Assembly (NCBI RefSeq): GCF_012272855.1
Contig: NZ_JAAXCQ010000007.1
Coordinates: 204,350 to 268,349, forward strand
Origin: Arenibacter sp. 6A1
GTDB taxonomy: Bacteria > Bacteroidota > Bacteroidia > Flavobacteriales > Flavobacteriaceae
Direction of reading: 5' to 3'
DNA length: 64,000 nucleotides
Every line of letters begins with the position of its first letter. Position 1 is the first letter of the stretch. Shown here piece after piece: positions 9,901 to 19,358 of the stretch. The notes under the pieces were generated by a model. That model ran no database searches. It was not told the DNA's origin and worked only from the letters and a program-made list of their open reading frames with translations. The position numbers and the translations under genes are program-made.

Positions 9901-10044
9901 GGTGGTACTTCCTTTTATAACAACGGAAGCCCCTGGCAATGGAAAATTATTTTCGTCCAAAACCGTCCCCTCAAATATTTTTTGGGAGTGGCCGCTGACA
10001 AATGCCAGAACCGCCAGTATCAATAATAGTTTCGTTTTAATCAT
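6901..10044 (-). CDS. SusC/RagA-family TonB-linked outer-membrane transporter
   Basis: The reading frame stays open to 10110, but I place the start at 10044, where MIKTKLLLILAVLAF gives a normal signal peptide. The product is then 1047 residues. It has a carboxypeptidase-regulatory-like domain at the N-terminus (FEGTVLDENNFPLPGASVVIKG), the SusC plug signature (LDEVVVTALGISRAEKKIGYA), a plug domain and a long beta-barrel ending in the aromatic-rich strand GMGVNVKF. It imports a large or complex substrate through the outer membrane using TonB energy. It partners with the SusD protein encoded directly downstream. Context points to uptake of an organophosphate or phosphonate. Confidence 0.95.
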   Translation of the reverse strand: MIKTKLLLILAVLAFVSGHSQKIFEGTVLDENNFPLPGASVVIKGSTTGTAADFDGNFQIALPTGTETLVVSYIGYISSEFATANKLRADIQLLPDSQKLDEVVVTALGISRAEKKIGYATQTIDTEIIEEVNAPNVGSLFSGQVAGLTVSNPTGLFQKPSFSLRGKTPLIVIDGIAVETDFYDVSANDIANINVLKGTTASALYGSRGRNGAILITTKNAKTDGLEVSVSHNTMVSAGFTVFPETQNEYGNGSNGKYEFWDGKDGGVSDGDMIWGPKFEPGVMVSQWNSPIYDNVTDETIPWWGDVSGTQYDDKSRYSRVPTPWKYHNNLKDFMEPGYIASTDFAIANKSEKGAFRLSGNFSSQKDRVPNASLKTGGLSFKSTTNLSEALTLDSKLSYNKVFSPNYPRHGYGPKNHMYTILIWMGDDVNGKELDEHRYVPGQEGYRQANYNYAWYNNVYFAAHELNQKYDANLINAQMALNYKITDDLSLQARGSAVVQDIFEDRQSPKSYLNYGDARDGDYKTWNSNKLTVDYDILASYNKDLSDDLSFDINAGAASFYRKYQQEYNSTDGLVVPFVYSLNNTKGAVAAKTYLEEKATNSVYATFGMDLYNSVFLTLAARNDWSSTLPKANRSYFYPSASLSTVVSNYVNFPVGIDYVKAFGSWAKVSSDLGPYSTESFYTNNGVFGGNVKLEYPNGLVNANIQPESSNSFELGLSSAFIQNQVRLDLTYYNVVDTNQIIDLPISNTSGFESRKVNGNEYTTKGLELVLGATPFRTDDFRWDATANWSRKVRRITEIYGDNATYNNLRLNDRADSYYATVWQKSAAGDLILNDKGMPVRDNFKQQLGHTDPSWTLGLQNNFKYKKLSVNIGIDGVWGGLMRSLTVEKMWWGGKHPNSTEYRDAEYAAGKPVYVPEGVTVTGGELVQDVDGTVISDTRTYQENTTAVSWQTWSQNYPYRAAVTNKENKKFANIFDRSFFKLRTLSFKYDLTELANIKGVKSLETTLSGYNLFVWKKADLIDPDFGNDNNLQDPSSRYIGMGVNVKF

Positions 10045-10429
10045 GTTTTTGAAAGATTGCGTTAGTTGTTTGTTAATATGCCGCAAATATGCCTCGACTA
10101 CATTAACCAAGCCCTTCCTTTATATTAAGTGATTGTAATAATACCGCTAGGATTGTTAACTAAAGGTTAGCCGTAAAATACAGAGGCAATGACTATGAAA
10201 TAGCCTGTATTTGCTAGGAACCGCTAACCTTCAACGAAACTATTCTGACCTTGAAGCCATTAGAAGGGAAGGGTCCTTTGGGAATCAAAAATATAGGGAT
10301 GGTAAAGAGCTTTAATTGCTTTTGTAAGCGCCGGCCGCCTTGGCTCCTTTACAAAATCGGGCATAAAAAAAACGGACATTGATCTTACCGATCAAAGTCC
10401 GTTTTCAAGAATTGCATTAATTTTTATAC
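10045..10429. other. Intergenic region between SusC and the phosphonate operon
   Basis: It contains the presumed promoter of the SusC gene (AT-rich 10045-10150) and the terminator of the phosphonatase operon (10369-10405). The middle part shows no gene and no repeat that I recognise. Confidence 0.6.
10369..10405 (-). terminator. Terminator of the aminophosphonate operon
   Basis: The stem aaaacggac / gtccgtttt extends inward with gatc pairs. It is followed on the minus strand by a run of T (an A-run at 10364-10372 on the plus strand). It lies 25 nt after the stop of the HAD hydrolase gene. Confidence 0.85.
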
Positions 10430-11116
10430 CTAGGCTTCTTTTAAAAGGATGTCTTTTAATTCCGCTAGGGAGGCTAAGACATGGGTAGGATTGGCCGATA
10501 ATAACTGGGATTTATTATGGGCTCCTGACGTAACTCCAACGGTCATCCCGCAGTGAGCATTTTTACCTTCTTGAATATCAATAATAGAATCGCCTGCCTT
10601 CAGCACTTTTTGAGCATCGGTTACCTGCAACAAGTTCATGGCTTCTTCGATCATGTCTGGATTTGGCCTGCCCAATTTTACATCATCGGCCGTAATAAGC
10701 GCATCGTATTGGACTCCTTGGCACCATCCCATTTTATCTAATAGCAATTGGGCCGTATTTTTATCGTAGCCTGTGTTTAAGGCTACTTTAATATTTGCCT
10801 TTTTTAAACTTTCCAACAGTTCTGGTACCCCATCATAACTACTTACCTCTAGTTCTTGGTAAGCTTGTTTTAACATCCCCTTAAAGTCCTCGAAAATTTC
10901 CGATGTATTAGGGCTACTATCTACAGCATCGTTGGCCTTTAGTATATCTTTTATCGCTTGGTGCTTTTCTTTTCCTGCGCCATGTTCCAAGACAAAGTCC
11001 AGACTTAAGTCAAAGCCTTTTTTATTGATTGCCTTTTGCAAGGTTTTGTACACCACATTATCTTCATTGACCGTGGTTCCTGCCATATCAAATACGGCTA
11101 ATTCTATAGTGTGCAT
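10430..11116 (-). CDS. Phosphonatase-like HAD hydrolase (PhnX relative)
   Basis: The 228-residue HAD-superfamily protein has the phosphonatase form of motif I, FDMAGT (Asp10), instead of the usual DxDxT/V. Lysines occur in the cap region within GAGKEKHQAI (Lys49/Lys51), where phosphonoacetaldehyde hydrolase carries its Schiff-base lysine. LGRPNPDMI and AGDSIIDIQEG complete the HAD motifs. Members of this PhnX-like clade occur beside FAD-dependent aminophosphonate oxidoreductases, as here. The likely reaction is C-P cleavage of phosphonoacetaldehyde or a close analogue, giving an aldehyde and phosphate. The start overlaps the upstream oxidoreductase gene by 13 nt, so coupling is tight. Confidence 0.85.
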   Translation of the reverse strand: MHTIELAVFDMAGTTVNEDNVVYKTLQKAINKKGFDLSLDFVLEHGAGKEKHQAIKDILKANDAVDSSPNTSEIFEDFKGMLKQAYQELEVSSYDGVPELLESLKKANIKVALNTGYDKNTAQLLLDKMGWCQGVQYDALITADDVKLGRPNPDMIEEAMNLLQVTDAQKVLKAGDSIIDIQEGKNAHCGMTVGVTSGAHNKSQLLSANPTHVLASLAELKDILLKEA

Positions 11117-12273
11117 TCTTCCTTATTATAAAGTTTCGTAATATTTTCCTTGGAAAACCCAGCGCTTCCTGTCATTCCCTTTCCTCCTATTCCTGTAACG
11201 ATATGAATATTATCATCCATATTTTTTTGATAAATATCGGTTGTTTTACATTGGGAATACATCCCAAACCAACGATGTTGAATGTCATAAGTGGGCAGGT
11301 CCATTATTTTTTTAGATTCCTCGATGATAAAGTTATCAATGTCCATATTCAAATCAAACCCTAAAAGATCCTTTTCCTTTGCGGAGGCGTATTCATGAGA
11401 GTCGCCAAGAATAACCGAACCGTCGCACGCTTGTTTGAACAATATATGGACGCCCCACTTTTTTTCGAGGGAATCGGGGCTTTCTTTGGCCTTTATAGCT
11501 TTATAGGAAGCACATTCTTCAAAAGCCTCATAGCGCCTAATAGATAGTCCGGTTAAGATAGAGCCTTGCAATTTATAGTTTTGTTGGGGTTTGGTACTCA
11601 TCATTTGTAGTTTAGAAACTACTAGATCGCTTTCCTGAAAGGTCTTGGGATACAAGGTCTCAAAATCGCTCCCATTGCAAATCATCACCTTTGCCGCTTT
11701 AAAAGTTTCCCCCATAGCGGTGGTCAACACCACCTCGTCGGCCAAAGATTCGCACTGCATTATTTTTTTATTAAAAAATAGCTCGAGTCCTATCTCTTTC
11801 ATATAGCCGTGCAATTTATTGATCATGACCCTTGGTTCTACGATCACTTCCTCTGGAAAAAAAAGTCCGGCTTTTACATAATCGCTACGCAGGCCATTAT
11901 ATTTATCAAGGCACTGGGTTTTTGTCAATAGCTGCGAGCTATACGCATTCTGTTTATTGATTGCCGCCAATTCTTCTAGCAATTGCACCTCCTCTTCGTT
12001 AGAAGCCAAATACACAGACCCCTGTTGGCGTACAGAAATATCGAATTTTGATTGTATTTCCTTATATATTCGCAAACTCTCCCTTCCATAGGCCTGCCAC
12101 TTAGAGTCCATGCCCGACGGCACTACCTGCCCAAAATTGCGTACTGTGGCTCCTTGGGGAGCATTGTTTTTTTCGATCAAGGCCACTTTCAGCCCCAATT
12201 GCATCGCCGCATAGGCATGAAAAGTGCCCAAAACACCTCCACCAACGACTATAAGGTCATATTTTTTCTTCAT
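11104..12273 (-). CDS. FAD-dependent oxidoreductase of the aminophosphonate-catabolism type (TIGR03364-like)
   Basis: This 389-residue protein begins with a Rossmann dinucleotide-binding motif (VVGGGVLGTFHAYAA, residues 9-23, followed by LIEKN), typical of D-amino-acid-oxidase-like flavoenzymes. The C-terminal region VTGIGGKGMTGSAGFSKE is the second FAD-contact motif of this superfamily. Families of this type next to a phosphonatase-like HAD are known to oxidise 2-aminoethylphosphonate or its N-methyl form to phosphonoacetaldehyde. That fits the gene order here. Family assignment is from sequence plus synteny; exact substrate preference is not visible. It overlaps the transporter gene by 4 nt and the HAD gene by 13 nt. 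Confidence 0.85.
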   Translation of the reverse strand: MKKKYDLIVVGGGVLGTFHAYAAMQLGLKVALIEKNNAPQGATVRNFGQVVPSGMDSKWQAYGRESLRIYKEIQSKFDISVRQQGSVYLASNEEEVQLLEELAAINKQNAYSSQLLTKTQCLDKYNGLRSDYVKAGLFFPEEVIVEPRVMINKLHGYMKEIGLELFFNKKIMQCESLADEVVLTTAMGETFKAAKVMICNGSDFETLYPKTFQESDLVVSKLQMMSTKPQQNYKLQGSILTGLSIRRYEAFEECASYKAIKAKESPDSLEKKWGVHILFKQACDGSVILGDSHEYASAKEKDLLGFDLNMDIDNFIIEESKKIMDLPTYDIQHRWFGMYSQCKTTDIYQKNMDDNIHIVTGIGGKGMTGSAGFSKENITKLYNKEECTL

Positions 12274-13577
12274 AATTCTATTAGTTGCATTTCGGGATGT
12301 GATGTTTCCCTACTAATTTTTAAACTATTCTCTTTTCTATATTTTCTTTTAAAGTAGACCAAGGATATCACCGCAATTACACCCCCTAAAACAGCAATCA
12401 GGTAAGAGCTTCCTATAAAAAAGTTAAGCCATGAAATATTGCTCTGTCCAAAATTCTTATAAAGGAGTACAGCCATACTTCCCAAATACCCAAAGGCATC
12501 GGCAATGTAAATCAGGTATCCGGCATTGCCGTTTATTTTAAAGGTGGCAATCATCCTATCAAAAAAAATGCAATTAAAGGGCACATAACATATATAGAGC
12601 CCAAAACCAACGCTCATCATCCAAACTACCGGAGAAATAACTCCACCCTGAAAAAGCAAGGTTGTTATTCCAATGCCCACGGTGCCAAAAAGCAATAAAT
12701 AATGATAAGAGACAAAAGCTTTGTAATTACTTTTTAATAGCCCGATGACCCCGATGATCACCAATACTAAAACGGCGATGGGTATTTCTGAAAAGGTATA
12801 GATAGCGGCGTTCCCTTCAAACCCTAGGGAATCCCATATCTCCCTGGTAAAATTATCCCTAAAATCGCGCAATGCCGTTAAAAAGGTATAGAAGACCACC
12901 AAAATCACTATCGGAAAAAAGAAAGCCCCAAACACTTTTTTACGATCTTTTGCAGTCATAGGTTTCCGTGCTGTTTTTAGCTGTTCATCTTCTTTCGTAG
13001 GTGGTGGCATCCTATTGAGCAACCAGGCAAAAAATACAAAAGGAACAATAAAAACCGCTCCGGTAACCGCCGGCATCCAAAACTCGGAAACCTGCCATTT
13101 TTCCATCACCAAAAGTCCAGCCGATTTTACTACCCCACTAGAAACGATAAAACTAGAACATAGGGCAACCCCAAGAAACTCTGTAAACTTGCGACCTTCC
13201 AAATATGAAAAAACAATACCCCAAACAATCCCCAATGGCAGACCGTTTAGAAACATAAAAATAACATTATAGGGCATTGGGGTTATTCCAAAGAGAAGGA
13301 GACTAAGCTCGGCTAAAAGGATCATTCCTATTAAATAATAGATGCGTTTTTGAGGTTTAAGTTCCGAAATTACCTTTATACCAATGAACTTGGAAAGCAT
13401 ATACCCAATTACTTGGGCAATGATCAGGATAATTTTGTAGTCGATTCCCATAAAAGAAAAATCCTCGTAGGTAGCCACCGTAAAGGGCTTTCGAAAGGCA
13501 TACATACAAAAATATGTGCCAAAGGAAGCAAACGCCCCATATAACAAAAACCTGATATCTCTTTTCCCTGCTTTCAA
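12270..13577 (-). CDS. DUF5690-family major-facilitator-like membrane transporter
   Basis: This 435-residue integral membrane protein has about 12 hydrophobic segments. Its N-terminus (LLYGAFASFGTYFCMYAFRKPF) resembles the organophosphate:phosphate antiporter branch of the MFS. I recognise it as the Bacteroidota DUF5690 family. As first gene of the three-gene operon it most likely carries the aminophosphonate across the inner membrane. The central cytoplasmic loop (residues about 190-215) is lysine-rich, as usual for MFS proteins. Transport direction and substrate are inference from the operon. Confidence 0.8.
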   Translation of the reverse strand: MKAGKRDIRFLLYGAFASFGTYFCMYAFRKPFTVATYEDFSFMGIDYKIILIIAQVIGYMLSKFIGIKVISELKPQKRIYYLIGMILLAELSLLLFGITPMPYNVIFMFLNGLPLGIVWGIVFSYLEGRKFTEFLGVALCSSFIVSSGVVKSAGLLVMEKWQVSEFWMPAVTGAVFIVPFVFFAWLLNRMPPPTKEDEQLKTARKPMTAKDRKKVFGAFFFPIVILVVFYTFLTALRDFRDNFTREIWDSLGFEGNAAIYTFSEIPIAVLVLVIIGVIGLLKSNYKAFVSYHYLLLFGTVGIGITTLLFQGGVISPVVWMMSVGFGLYICYVPFNCIFFDRMIATFKINGNAGYLIYIADAFGYLGSMAVLLYKNFGQSNISWLNFFIGSSYLIAVLGGVIAVISLVYFKRKYRKENSLKISRETSHPEMQLIEL

Positions 13578-13820
13578 CTATTTCCTTGTTTAATTCGTAC
13601 CTCGGTACAAATGGTGAATTATTGAATACAAAACTCCTTACTTTTTTACGGTAAGGAGTTTTTAAGGGGTTATGAGATTGTTAGGGAAAGTTTATAAAAT
13701 AAGAACGTATGTTAAGAGAAGGTTAGTTATATGATTTTAAAATAAAAATGGCCCATAGCAACCTTCTCTTTTTTAAGGAAAAATCACCATGAACCATTAA
13801 ATAGGTACTCGTTAAAAATA
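13578..13820. other. Intergenic region between copper cluster and phosphonate operon
   Basis: It holds a strong hairpin at 13631-13662. A second, long-loop inverted repeat has arms aagagaaggtt (13714-13724) and aaccttctctt (13760-13770). There is no gene. Confidence 0.6.
13631..13662. terminator. Hairpin terminator of the copper cluster
   Basis: The 11-bp stem aaactccttac / gtaaggagttt has A- and T-rich flanks. It lies downstream (minus direction) of the CusB-type gene and upstream of the phosphonate operon. Confidence 0.8.
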
Positions 13821-15563
13821 TTATTTTATAGAGTCTACCACACTACCACAGCGTAACATACTGTCGCCGTAATACGGGTTCTTAATATCTTTCTCCCTAC
13901 TCAACCAATAAGCACCTTTATCGCTGTTGGCCATAGGACAATGTTGAATATATATGGGCGCTGATCCTTCTTTGAGGTTGGCGCCTATGGTGATCATATG
14001 GTCGGATAGGGTTACAAGTTCCGCACGTTGTTTTTTAAGATCCTCCGTTTCGGAAATGGTCAAATACTGTTTTTCCAACGATGATAAGTACTCCTTGGCA
14101 CTTGCGTCAAGTCCCTTGTCTTTCCCCAGTTTCTTTAGGGGCGCTAAACTTTTCTTTGCCGCTGCACTTGCCAAGGCCGCATCACTGGCAACCAAGGCAT
14201 CCTTCATTTCCAAGTATGCGGCGATTACCTTTTTGAACTCGGCCTCCAAAGTAGCCGACCAGGCTATTTTTAACTCGGTTGCGGATTCTTGGCCCATACT
14301 GCCCGAATGTCCTTCGTGCCCTGTTGTCGTTTTTCCTCCACTTTGGTTCATCATAGATTTCTTTCCCATTAATTGGGCCGCCGCGTCTACGGTAAAGGCT
14401 CCGTTAACGACAATTTCTTCCCCATTTTCCAAACCGCTGAGTACGGTATAGCTACCATTGCTCAGTATTCCTAGGGTTACTTCCCTCAGCTGAAAAATAG
14501 GCTCATCGCTACTTTCCTTTATATATACCAAAGAGCGTTTTCCGGTCCAAAGGACGGCACTTTCTGGAATAACAATTACCTCATCATCTTGCTTGCCTAA
14601 AATATCGATTTTCCCTTCAACGAACATTCCCGGTTTAAAAGTAGCATCCTTATTTTGTAATGTTGCCCGTACCATTACTGTTCTGGTACTGGTATTCAAC
14701 CTTGGGTCGATGAATGAGATCTTTGCCTCAAATTCCTTATTGGGATATGCCTTGGCAGTAATGTTTACTGTTTGCCCGACTTTTAGTGAAGGTATTTGAT
14801 TTTCATAGGCGTCGAATACTGCCCAAACCGAGTTTAGATCGGCAATTTTAAATAGAGGTTGCCCCTGCTTCACATAGTCGCCTTCCTGCACCAGTTTTTC
14901 GGAAACCGTTCCGGCAACAGTGGCATAGATCGGAAAATTTTCTCTCACTTTTCCCGAAGTTTCAATTTGGTCTATTTGCCCTTCGCTTAGCTTCCACAAC
15001 CTTAATTTATTGCGCACGGCCTTGTAGAGCGAAGGCTGTGTAGCCTTTAAGCTTGCCGCCGTTATAAGTTCTTGTTGCGCCGCTACTAGGGCAGGGGCGT
15101 AGATAGTGGCCAAAAGTTGCCCTTTCTTTACCGTTTCCCCAGTAAAACTAACCCCTAATTTCTCTACCCTTCCTTCAAAGTAAGAAGCTTGTACAGCATT
15201 GGCCTCTTCATTTTCTTTAATTTTCCCTGATAGTTTCAGCTTGTTCTCACCAGCTTCTCCAGCGCCTACCATAGCCGTCTGAACATTGGCCAAGGCCATG
15301 GCATTTTTGGTCATTTTAAACTGATCGGCAGCCAAACCGTCCGCGCCAGACTCCGCAGGAATAAGGTCCATACCACAAATGGGGCAGTCCCCAGCTTCGG
15401 GCTGCATAATCTGAGGATGCATGGAACAGGTCCATAGCTGACTCTCGGCCACTTCCCCGGAATGATCGTGTTGATCTTCTTTGCTGGCACTTTCTCCAAA
15501 TAGCAGCCATCCCATTAGGAGACCTGCTAGTAATATCCCGACATATAGTATGTACTTTTTCAT
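13821..15563 (-). CDS. cusB: CusB-type periplasmic adaptor with heavy-metal-binding and DUF3347 domains
   Basis: This 580-residue adaptor belongs to a heavy-metal RND efflux pump. After an N-terminal anchor and a His/Asp-rich stretch it carries a metal-binding zinc-ribbon-like domain (WTCSMHP, then [10 protein letters not shown], about residues 44-70). The membrane-fusion core follows (barrel-sandwich and alpha-hairpin; VEKLGVSFTGETVKKGQLLATIYAP, EGDYVKQGQPLFKIADL). The C-terminus is a DUF3347 domain (about 435-580) ending in QHCPMANSDKGAYWLS. The same C-terminal domain forms a separate lipoprotein at 20013. It is the last gene of the copper cluster, although RND adaptors usually lie next to their pump gene. 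Metal is probably Cu(I)/Ag(I). Confidence 0.92.
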   Translation of the reverse strand: MKKYILYVGILLAGLLMGWLLFGESASKEDQHDHSGEVAESQLWTCSMHPQIMQPEAGDCPICGMDLIPAESGADGLAADQFKMTKNAMALANVQTAMVGAGEAGENKLKLSGKIKENEEANAVQASYFEGRVEKLGVSFTGETVKKGQLLATIYAPALVAAQQELITAASLKATQPSLYKAVRNKLRLWKLSEGQIDQIETSGKVRENFPIYATVAGTVSEKLVQEGDYVKQGQPLFKIADLNSVWAVFDAYENQIPSLKVGQTVNITAKAYPNKEFEAKISFIDPRLNTSTRTVMVRATLQNKDATFKPGMFVEGKIDILGKQDDEVIVIPESAVLWTGKRSLVYIKESSDEPIFQLREVTLGILSNGSYTVLSGLENGEEIVVNGAFTVDAAAQLMGKKSMMNQSGGKTTTGHEGHSGSMGQESATELKIAWSATLEAEFKKVIAAYLEMKDALVASDAALASAAAKKSLAPLKKLGKDKGLDASAKEYLSSLEKQYLTISETEDLKKQRAELVTLSDHMITIGANLKEGSAPIYIQHCPMANSDKGAYWLSREKDIKNPYYGDSMLRCGSVVDSIK

Positions 15564-15669
15564 CTTATTCTTATTAATTCATTTATCTCAGATCCACATA
15601 GTTCAATGCTCTACATTGCTTTTCCTACCAGGGTCTTTTTTCAAAAACGGCACTTATATAATTTGCCCC

Positions 15670-16251
15670 TTAATTTGATACTTTAAAAGGAAAGCTTACG
15701 GCTATCTTTTCCCAAGCCATTGAAATTTCCCCTTCCCTATCGTTCTTCTTTATTATGGAATATTCTAGGTGCTCCTTCGTCGTATCCAAGGTTTTTGGGG
15801 TAACCTGAAAACGCAGTACATCTTCTGATTCCTTATAATCGTCTTTCCCATGTTGATTCCAATTGGAATTGAATATGAGGGTCCATTCGGATTTTGTAGG
15901 TATCACAAAAAAACCATATTTCCCTGCGGGCAGCACTTGCCCTGCTATGCTCAGATTTTTATCAGTCTCTATCCAAGTAGCCATGTGGGCTCCTGCTTTC
16001 CATACGGCATCAAAGGGTAGTAATCCACCAAAAATGATCCGGTCTCTTACACCAGGGGAAGAGTAATCGATATGAATATGGGCATCGCCTATCATTGTCA
16101 TTACCGAAGTGTGTGGACTTAGTACTTTATTTGCGGTACTGGCCACTTCTTTTGGCACTGGATGTTGATGGCCTTTGGCCTTGGGTTCTTTAGCATTTTT
16201 ACAATTAAATAATGCTAAGGAGAATATGGAAATACAAATTATTTTCTTCAT
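15670..16251 (-). CDS. DUF2911 lipoprotein
   Basis: The 193-residue protein has lipobox LFNC (Cys17) and the DUF2911 core: HIHIDYSSPGVRDRIIFGGLLPFDAVWKAG, then LPAGKYGFFVIP and WTLIFNSNWNQHG. DUF2911 proteins are common in Bacteroidota and their function is unknown. Here the gene sits between copA and the adaptor gene, 6 nt after copA, so it is co-transcribed with the copper genes. The His-rich segment after the lipid anchor (KGHQHPVP) could bind metal, but this is inference. Confidence 0.85.
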   Translation of the reverse strand: MKKIICISIFSLALFNCKNAKEPKAKGHQHPVPKEVASTANKVLSPHTSVMTMIGDAHIHIDYSSPGVRDRIIFGGLLPFDAVWKAGAHMATWIETDKNLSIAGQVLPAGKYGFFVIPTKSEWTLIFNSNWNQHGKDDYKESEDVLRFQVTPKTLDTTKEHLEYSIIKKNDREGEISMAWEKIAVSFPFKVSN

Positions 16252-16257
16252 TAATTC

Positions 16258-19200
16258 TTAATTAATTTTTGTTGTTCGTAATCGCAGGGCATTGGCAATC
16301 ACCGATACCGAACTAAAGCTCATGGCCAGTGCCGCAATCATGGGAGACAATAACAGCCCAAAAACCGGAAACAGCAATCCGGCGGCAATAGGTACCCCTA
16401 GACTATTATAAATAAGCGCAAAGAATAAATTCTGTTTTATATTCTTCATCACTTTCACACTCAAATTCCGCGCCTTTACTATTCCATGTAAATCTCCTTT
16501 TACAAGGGTAATGGCGGCGCTTTCTATGGCTACGTCGGTTCCGGTTCCCATGGCGATCCCTACATCGGCCTTTGCCAAAGCAGGGGCATCGTTGATACCG
16601 TCTCCGGCCATCGCTACCTTTTTACCTTCTTTTTGTAATTGGGTAACTATATTTAGTTTATCCTCCGGCAGCATTTCTGCTTTAAAATCGGCCAAATTCA
16701 GGGTTTGGGCCACGGCACTGGCAGTATCGTGATTATCCCCGGTTAGCATCATTACCGCTACCCCGTGTGACTGCAGTTCTTCGATGGCTTTTTTACTGCT
16801 CTCTTTAATTTTATCACTGATGACCACATAGCCTACACCAATACTGTCGATAGCTAAGAAAGGCACTGTTTTCCCCTTTTTCTGCTCTTTCATCACCGTC
16901 TCCAGCAATTCGTCAGACAGGCTTACTTGCGCTTCTTCCATCATTTTTTTATTGCCCAAGGCCAGTGACTTCCCTTCCACGGTTCCGGTGACCCCTTTTC
17001 CGGTCACCGACATAAAATCGGATACTTTCAACAGGGTACTTTCTTTCTCTTTGGCATAGGCAACGGTTGCTTCTGCCAAAGGGTGCTCGCTATGGTTGTT
17101 AAGCGCGTACACATATTGTACAATTTGCTCTTGGGTGTACTCGGAAGAGGCACTGCCTACTCGTTCTACAGAAGGCTTTCCTTCGGTGATAGTCCCTGTT
17201 TTGTCTATGATAAGGGTATCTATCTTATCCATCTTCTCCAAGGCTTCTGCATTCTTGATCAACACTCCAGACTGCGCTCCTTTCCCAACGCCCACCATAA
17301 CGGACATAGGAGTGGCCAAACCTAGGGCACAGGGACATGCAATAATAAGTACGGCAATAGCGTTGACCAATGCGTACACATAGGCCGGTTCCGGACCAAA
17401 ACTTGCCCATATTACAAAGGTAATCACGGCTATGATGACTACCACGGGCACAAAATAACCAGAGATTTTATCGGCCAGTTTTTGTATCGGTGCCTGACTC
17501 CTACTAGCTTTGTTCACCATATCGATGATCTGGGCCAGCAGGGTATCGGACCCTACTTTTTGGGCTTCCATCAAAAAAGATTGCTTTCCATTAATGGTCC
17601 CCGAATTTACCGTATCGCCTTCTCCCTTATCTACAGGAATAGGTTCCCCGGTGATCATGGATTCGTCTATAGAAGTATTGCCTTCGCGAATGGCCCCATC
17701 CACGGGTATTTTTTCTCCCGGTTTTACCCTTAATAAATCTCCTATTTTAATTTTATCAATAGCGATGGTTTCTTCCTTGCCATCGACTACTCGTATCGCT
17801 TTATTGGGAGCCAGTTTCAACAATTCCTTTACGGCGTTATTTGTTTTACTATGGGCCCGTGCTTCCAATAATTGTCCCATCAACACCAAGGTTAGGATAA
17901 CGGTAGCTGCTTCAAAATATACGTGTACGGTTCCGTGATGCGTCTTAAACTGGGCAGGGAAAAAATCGGGAAATAACAAGCCAAAAACACTGAACAACCA
18001 CGCCACTCCTGCACCGATACCGATCAGGGTAAACATATTGAGGTTCCAGGTCTTTAGGGAACGATAGGCACGTTCGAAAAACATCCATGTAGCGTAAAAT
18101 ACTACGGGGATAGAAAGCACAAATTGTATCCAGTTCCAATAGGTCATTGAAAGCATGTCGTACAATGGATTGTTCGGTACCATTTCGGACATGGCAATTA
18201 TAAAAATGGGCAGGGTAAAGATCCCCGCTATCCAAAACTTGCTTAGCAGCTTCTTATAATTCTTTTCTTCGGCAGATATATCGGCTTCTTTGGGCACTAG
18301 ATCCATACCACAGATGGGGCAATCCCCGGGTTCGTCCTTTAGTACTTCCGGATGCATAGGACAGGTATATTGGCTAGCCCCAAAGGCATCCATTTTCACT
18401 TCTTCCACCAAATCCATTCCACAGACCGGACAATCGCCCGCCTTGTCATAAATCGTATCGCCTTCGCAATGCATAGGGCAATAAAAGGTACCCGTACCGC
18501 TACCTTTTGGCGTTTTTTTAGGCGTTTTATGCTGTTGGGGATTTTCTTCCCCCGGCATGGCAATACTATAAAGGTCTCCCTCCTTTGCCAAGGCTTCTTG
18601 GAATTTCTCTAAAGGGATATTCTCGGTCATGCTTATGGTAGCCTCGGCCTTTGCCAAATCTACCGATGCTTCTGTAACCCCTGCAACCTGCTTCAAAGTC
18701 GCTTCGACATGGCTTCTACAGCCATTACAAGTCATTCCGAAAATTTTATAGGTAACTGTGCCGTTTCCTTTAAGCTCTTTATCGGATTCCCGCTGCTGAA
18801 GTTGCTCCTCTCCCGGCATAGCAATACTATAGCGGTCTCCTTCCTTTGCCAAGGCCTCTTGGAATTTCTCTATAGGGATTTGATCGGTCATGCTTATCGC
18901 AGCCTCGGCCTTTGCCAAGTCTACCGATGCTTCTGTAACCCCTGCAACCTGTTTCAAGGTCGCTTCGACATGGCTTCTACAGCCATTACAAGTCATTCCG
19001 AAAATTTTATAGGTAGCTGTGCCATTTCCTTTAAGCTCTTTATCGGATTCCCGCTGCTGAAGTTGCTCCTCCCCCGGCATAGCAATACTATAGCGGTCTC
19101 CTTCCTTTGCCAAGGCTTCTTGGAATTTCTCTAAAGGGATATGCTCGGTCATGCTTATCGTAGCCTCGGCCTTTGCCAAGTCTACCGATACCTCCGTAAC

Positions 19201-19284
19201 CCCTGCAACCTGTTTCAAGGTCGCTTCGACATGGCTTCTACAGCCATTACAAGTCATTCCGAAAATTTTATAGGTATGTCTCAT
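16258..19284 (-). CDS. copA: Cu(I)-translocating P1B-type ATPase with triplicated HMA domains
   Basis: This 1008-residue heavy-metal P-type ATPase exports copper or silver from the cytoplasm. The N-terminus has three HMA domains, each with [15 protein letters not shown] (start residues about 4, 91 and 178), nearly identical and spaced exactly 87 residues apart. Two zinc-ribbon-like metal-binding motifs follow (YCPMHC...CPVCGMDL near 268-291 and TCPMHP...CPICGMDL near 307-330). The ATPase core shows TGEP, the metal-site CPC (ACPCALG, about 650), phosphorylation motif DKTGT (about 693), SEHPLA and GDGIND (about 891). Copper specificity is inferred from CPC plus the neighbourhood. Two or three HMA domains plus two ribbons make the head unusually long. 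Confidence 0.96.
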   Translation of the reverse strand: MRHTYKIFGMTCNGCRSHVEATLKQVAGVTEVSVDLAKAEATISMTEHIPLEKFQEALAKEGDRYSIAMPGEEQLQQRESDKELKGNGTATYKIFGMTCNGCRSHVEATLKQVAGVTEASVDLAKAEAAISMTDQIPIEKFQEALAKEGDRYSIAMPGEEQLQQRESDKELKGNGTVTYKIFGMTCNGCRSHVEATLKQVAGVTEASVDLAKAEATISMTENIPLEKFQEALAKEGDLYSIAMPGEENPQQHKTPKKTPKGSGTGTFYCPMHCEGDTIYDKAGDCPVCGMDLVEEVKMDAFGASQYTCPMHPEVLKDEPGDCPICGMDLVPKEADISAEEKNYKKLLSKFWIAGIFTLPIFIIAMSEMVPNNPLYDMLSMTYWNWIQFVLSIPVVFYATWMFFERAYRSLKTWNLNMFTLIGIGAGVAWLFSVFGLLFPDFFPAQFKTHHGTVHVYFEAATVILTLVLMGQLLEARAHSKTNNAVKELLKLAPNKAIRVVDGKEETIAIDKIKIGDLLRVKPGEKIPVDGAIREGNTSIDESMITGEPIPVDKGEGDTVNSGTINGKQSFLMEAQKVGSDTLLAQIIDMVNKASRSQAPIQKLADKISGYFVPVVVIIAVITFVIWASFGPEPAYVYALVNAIAVLIIACPCALGLATPMSVMVGVGKGAQSGVLIKNAEALEKMDKIDTLIIDKTGTITEGKPSVERVGSASSEYTQEQIVQYVYALNNHSEHPLAEATVAYAKEKESTLLKVSDFMSVTGKGVTGTVEGKSLALGNKKMMEEAQVSLSDELLETVMKEQKKGKTVPFLAIDSIGVGYVVISDKIKESSKKAIEELQSHGVAVMMLTGDNHDTASAVAQTLNLADFKAEMLPEDKLNIVTQLQKEGKKVAMAGDGINDAPALAKADVGIAMGTGTDVAIESAAITLVKGDLHGIVKARNLSVKVMKNIKQNLFFALIYNSLGVPIAAGLLFPVFGLLLSPMIAALAMSFSSVSVIANALRLRTTKIN
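18480..19284 (-). repeat. Tandem 261-bp repeats encoding the HMA domains
   Basis: The DNA coding for the three HMA domains and their linkers repeats with a 261-bp (87-codon) period and few differences, including at synonymous sites. This points to recent tandem duplication or ongoing homogenisation. The third linker diverges after the GEE motif. Confidence 0.85.
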
Positions 19285-19358
19285 TGTTTAGGTCTTTAAT
19301 TGAATACTCAAATGTAGCCTTTACCCCTAGCTTGTGTTTTCACAATTATGGAGGATGT

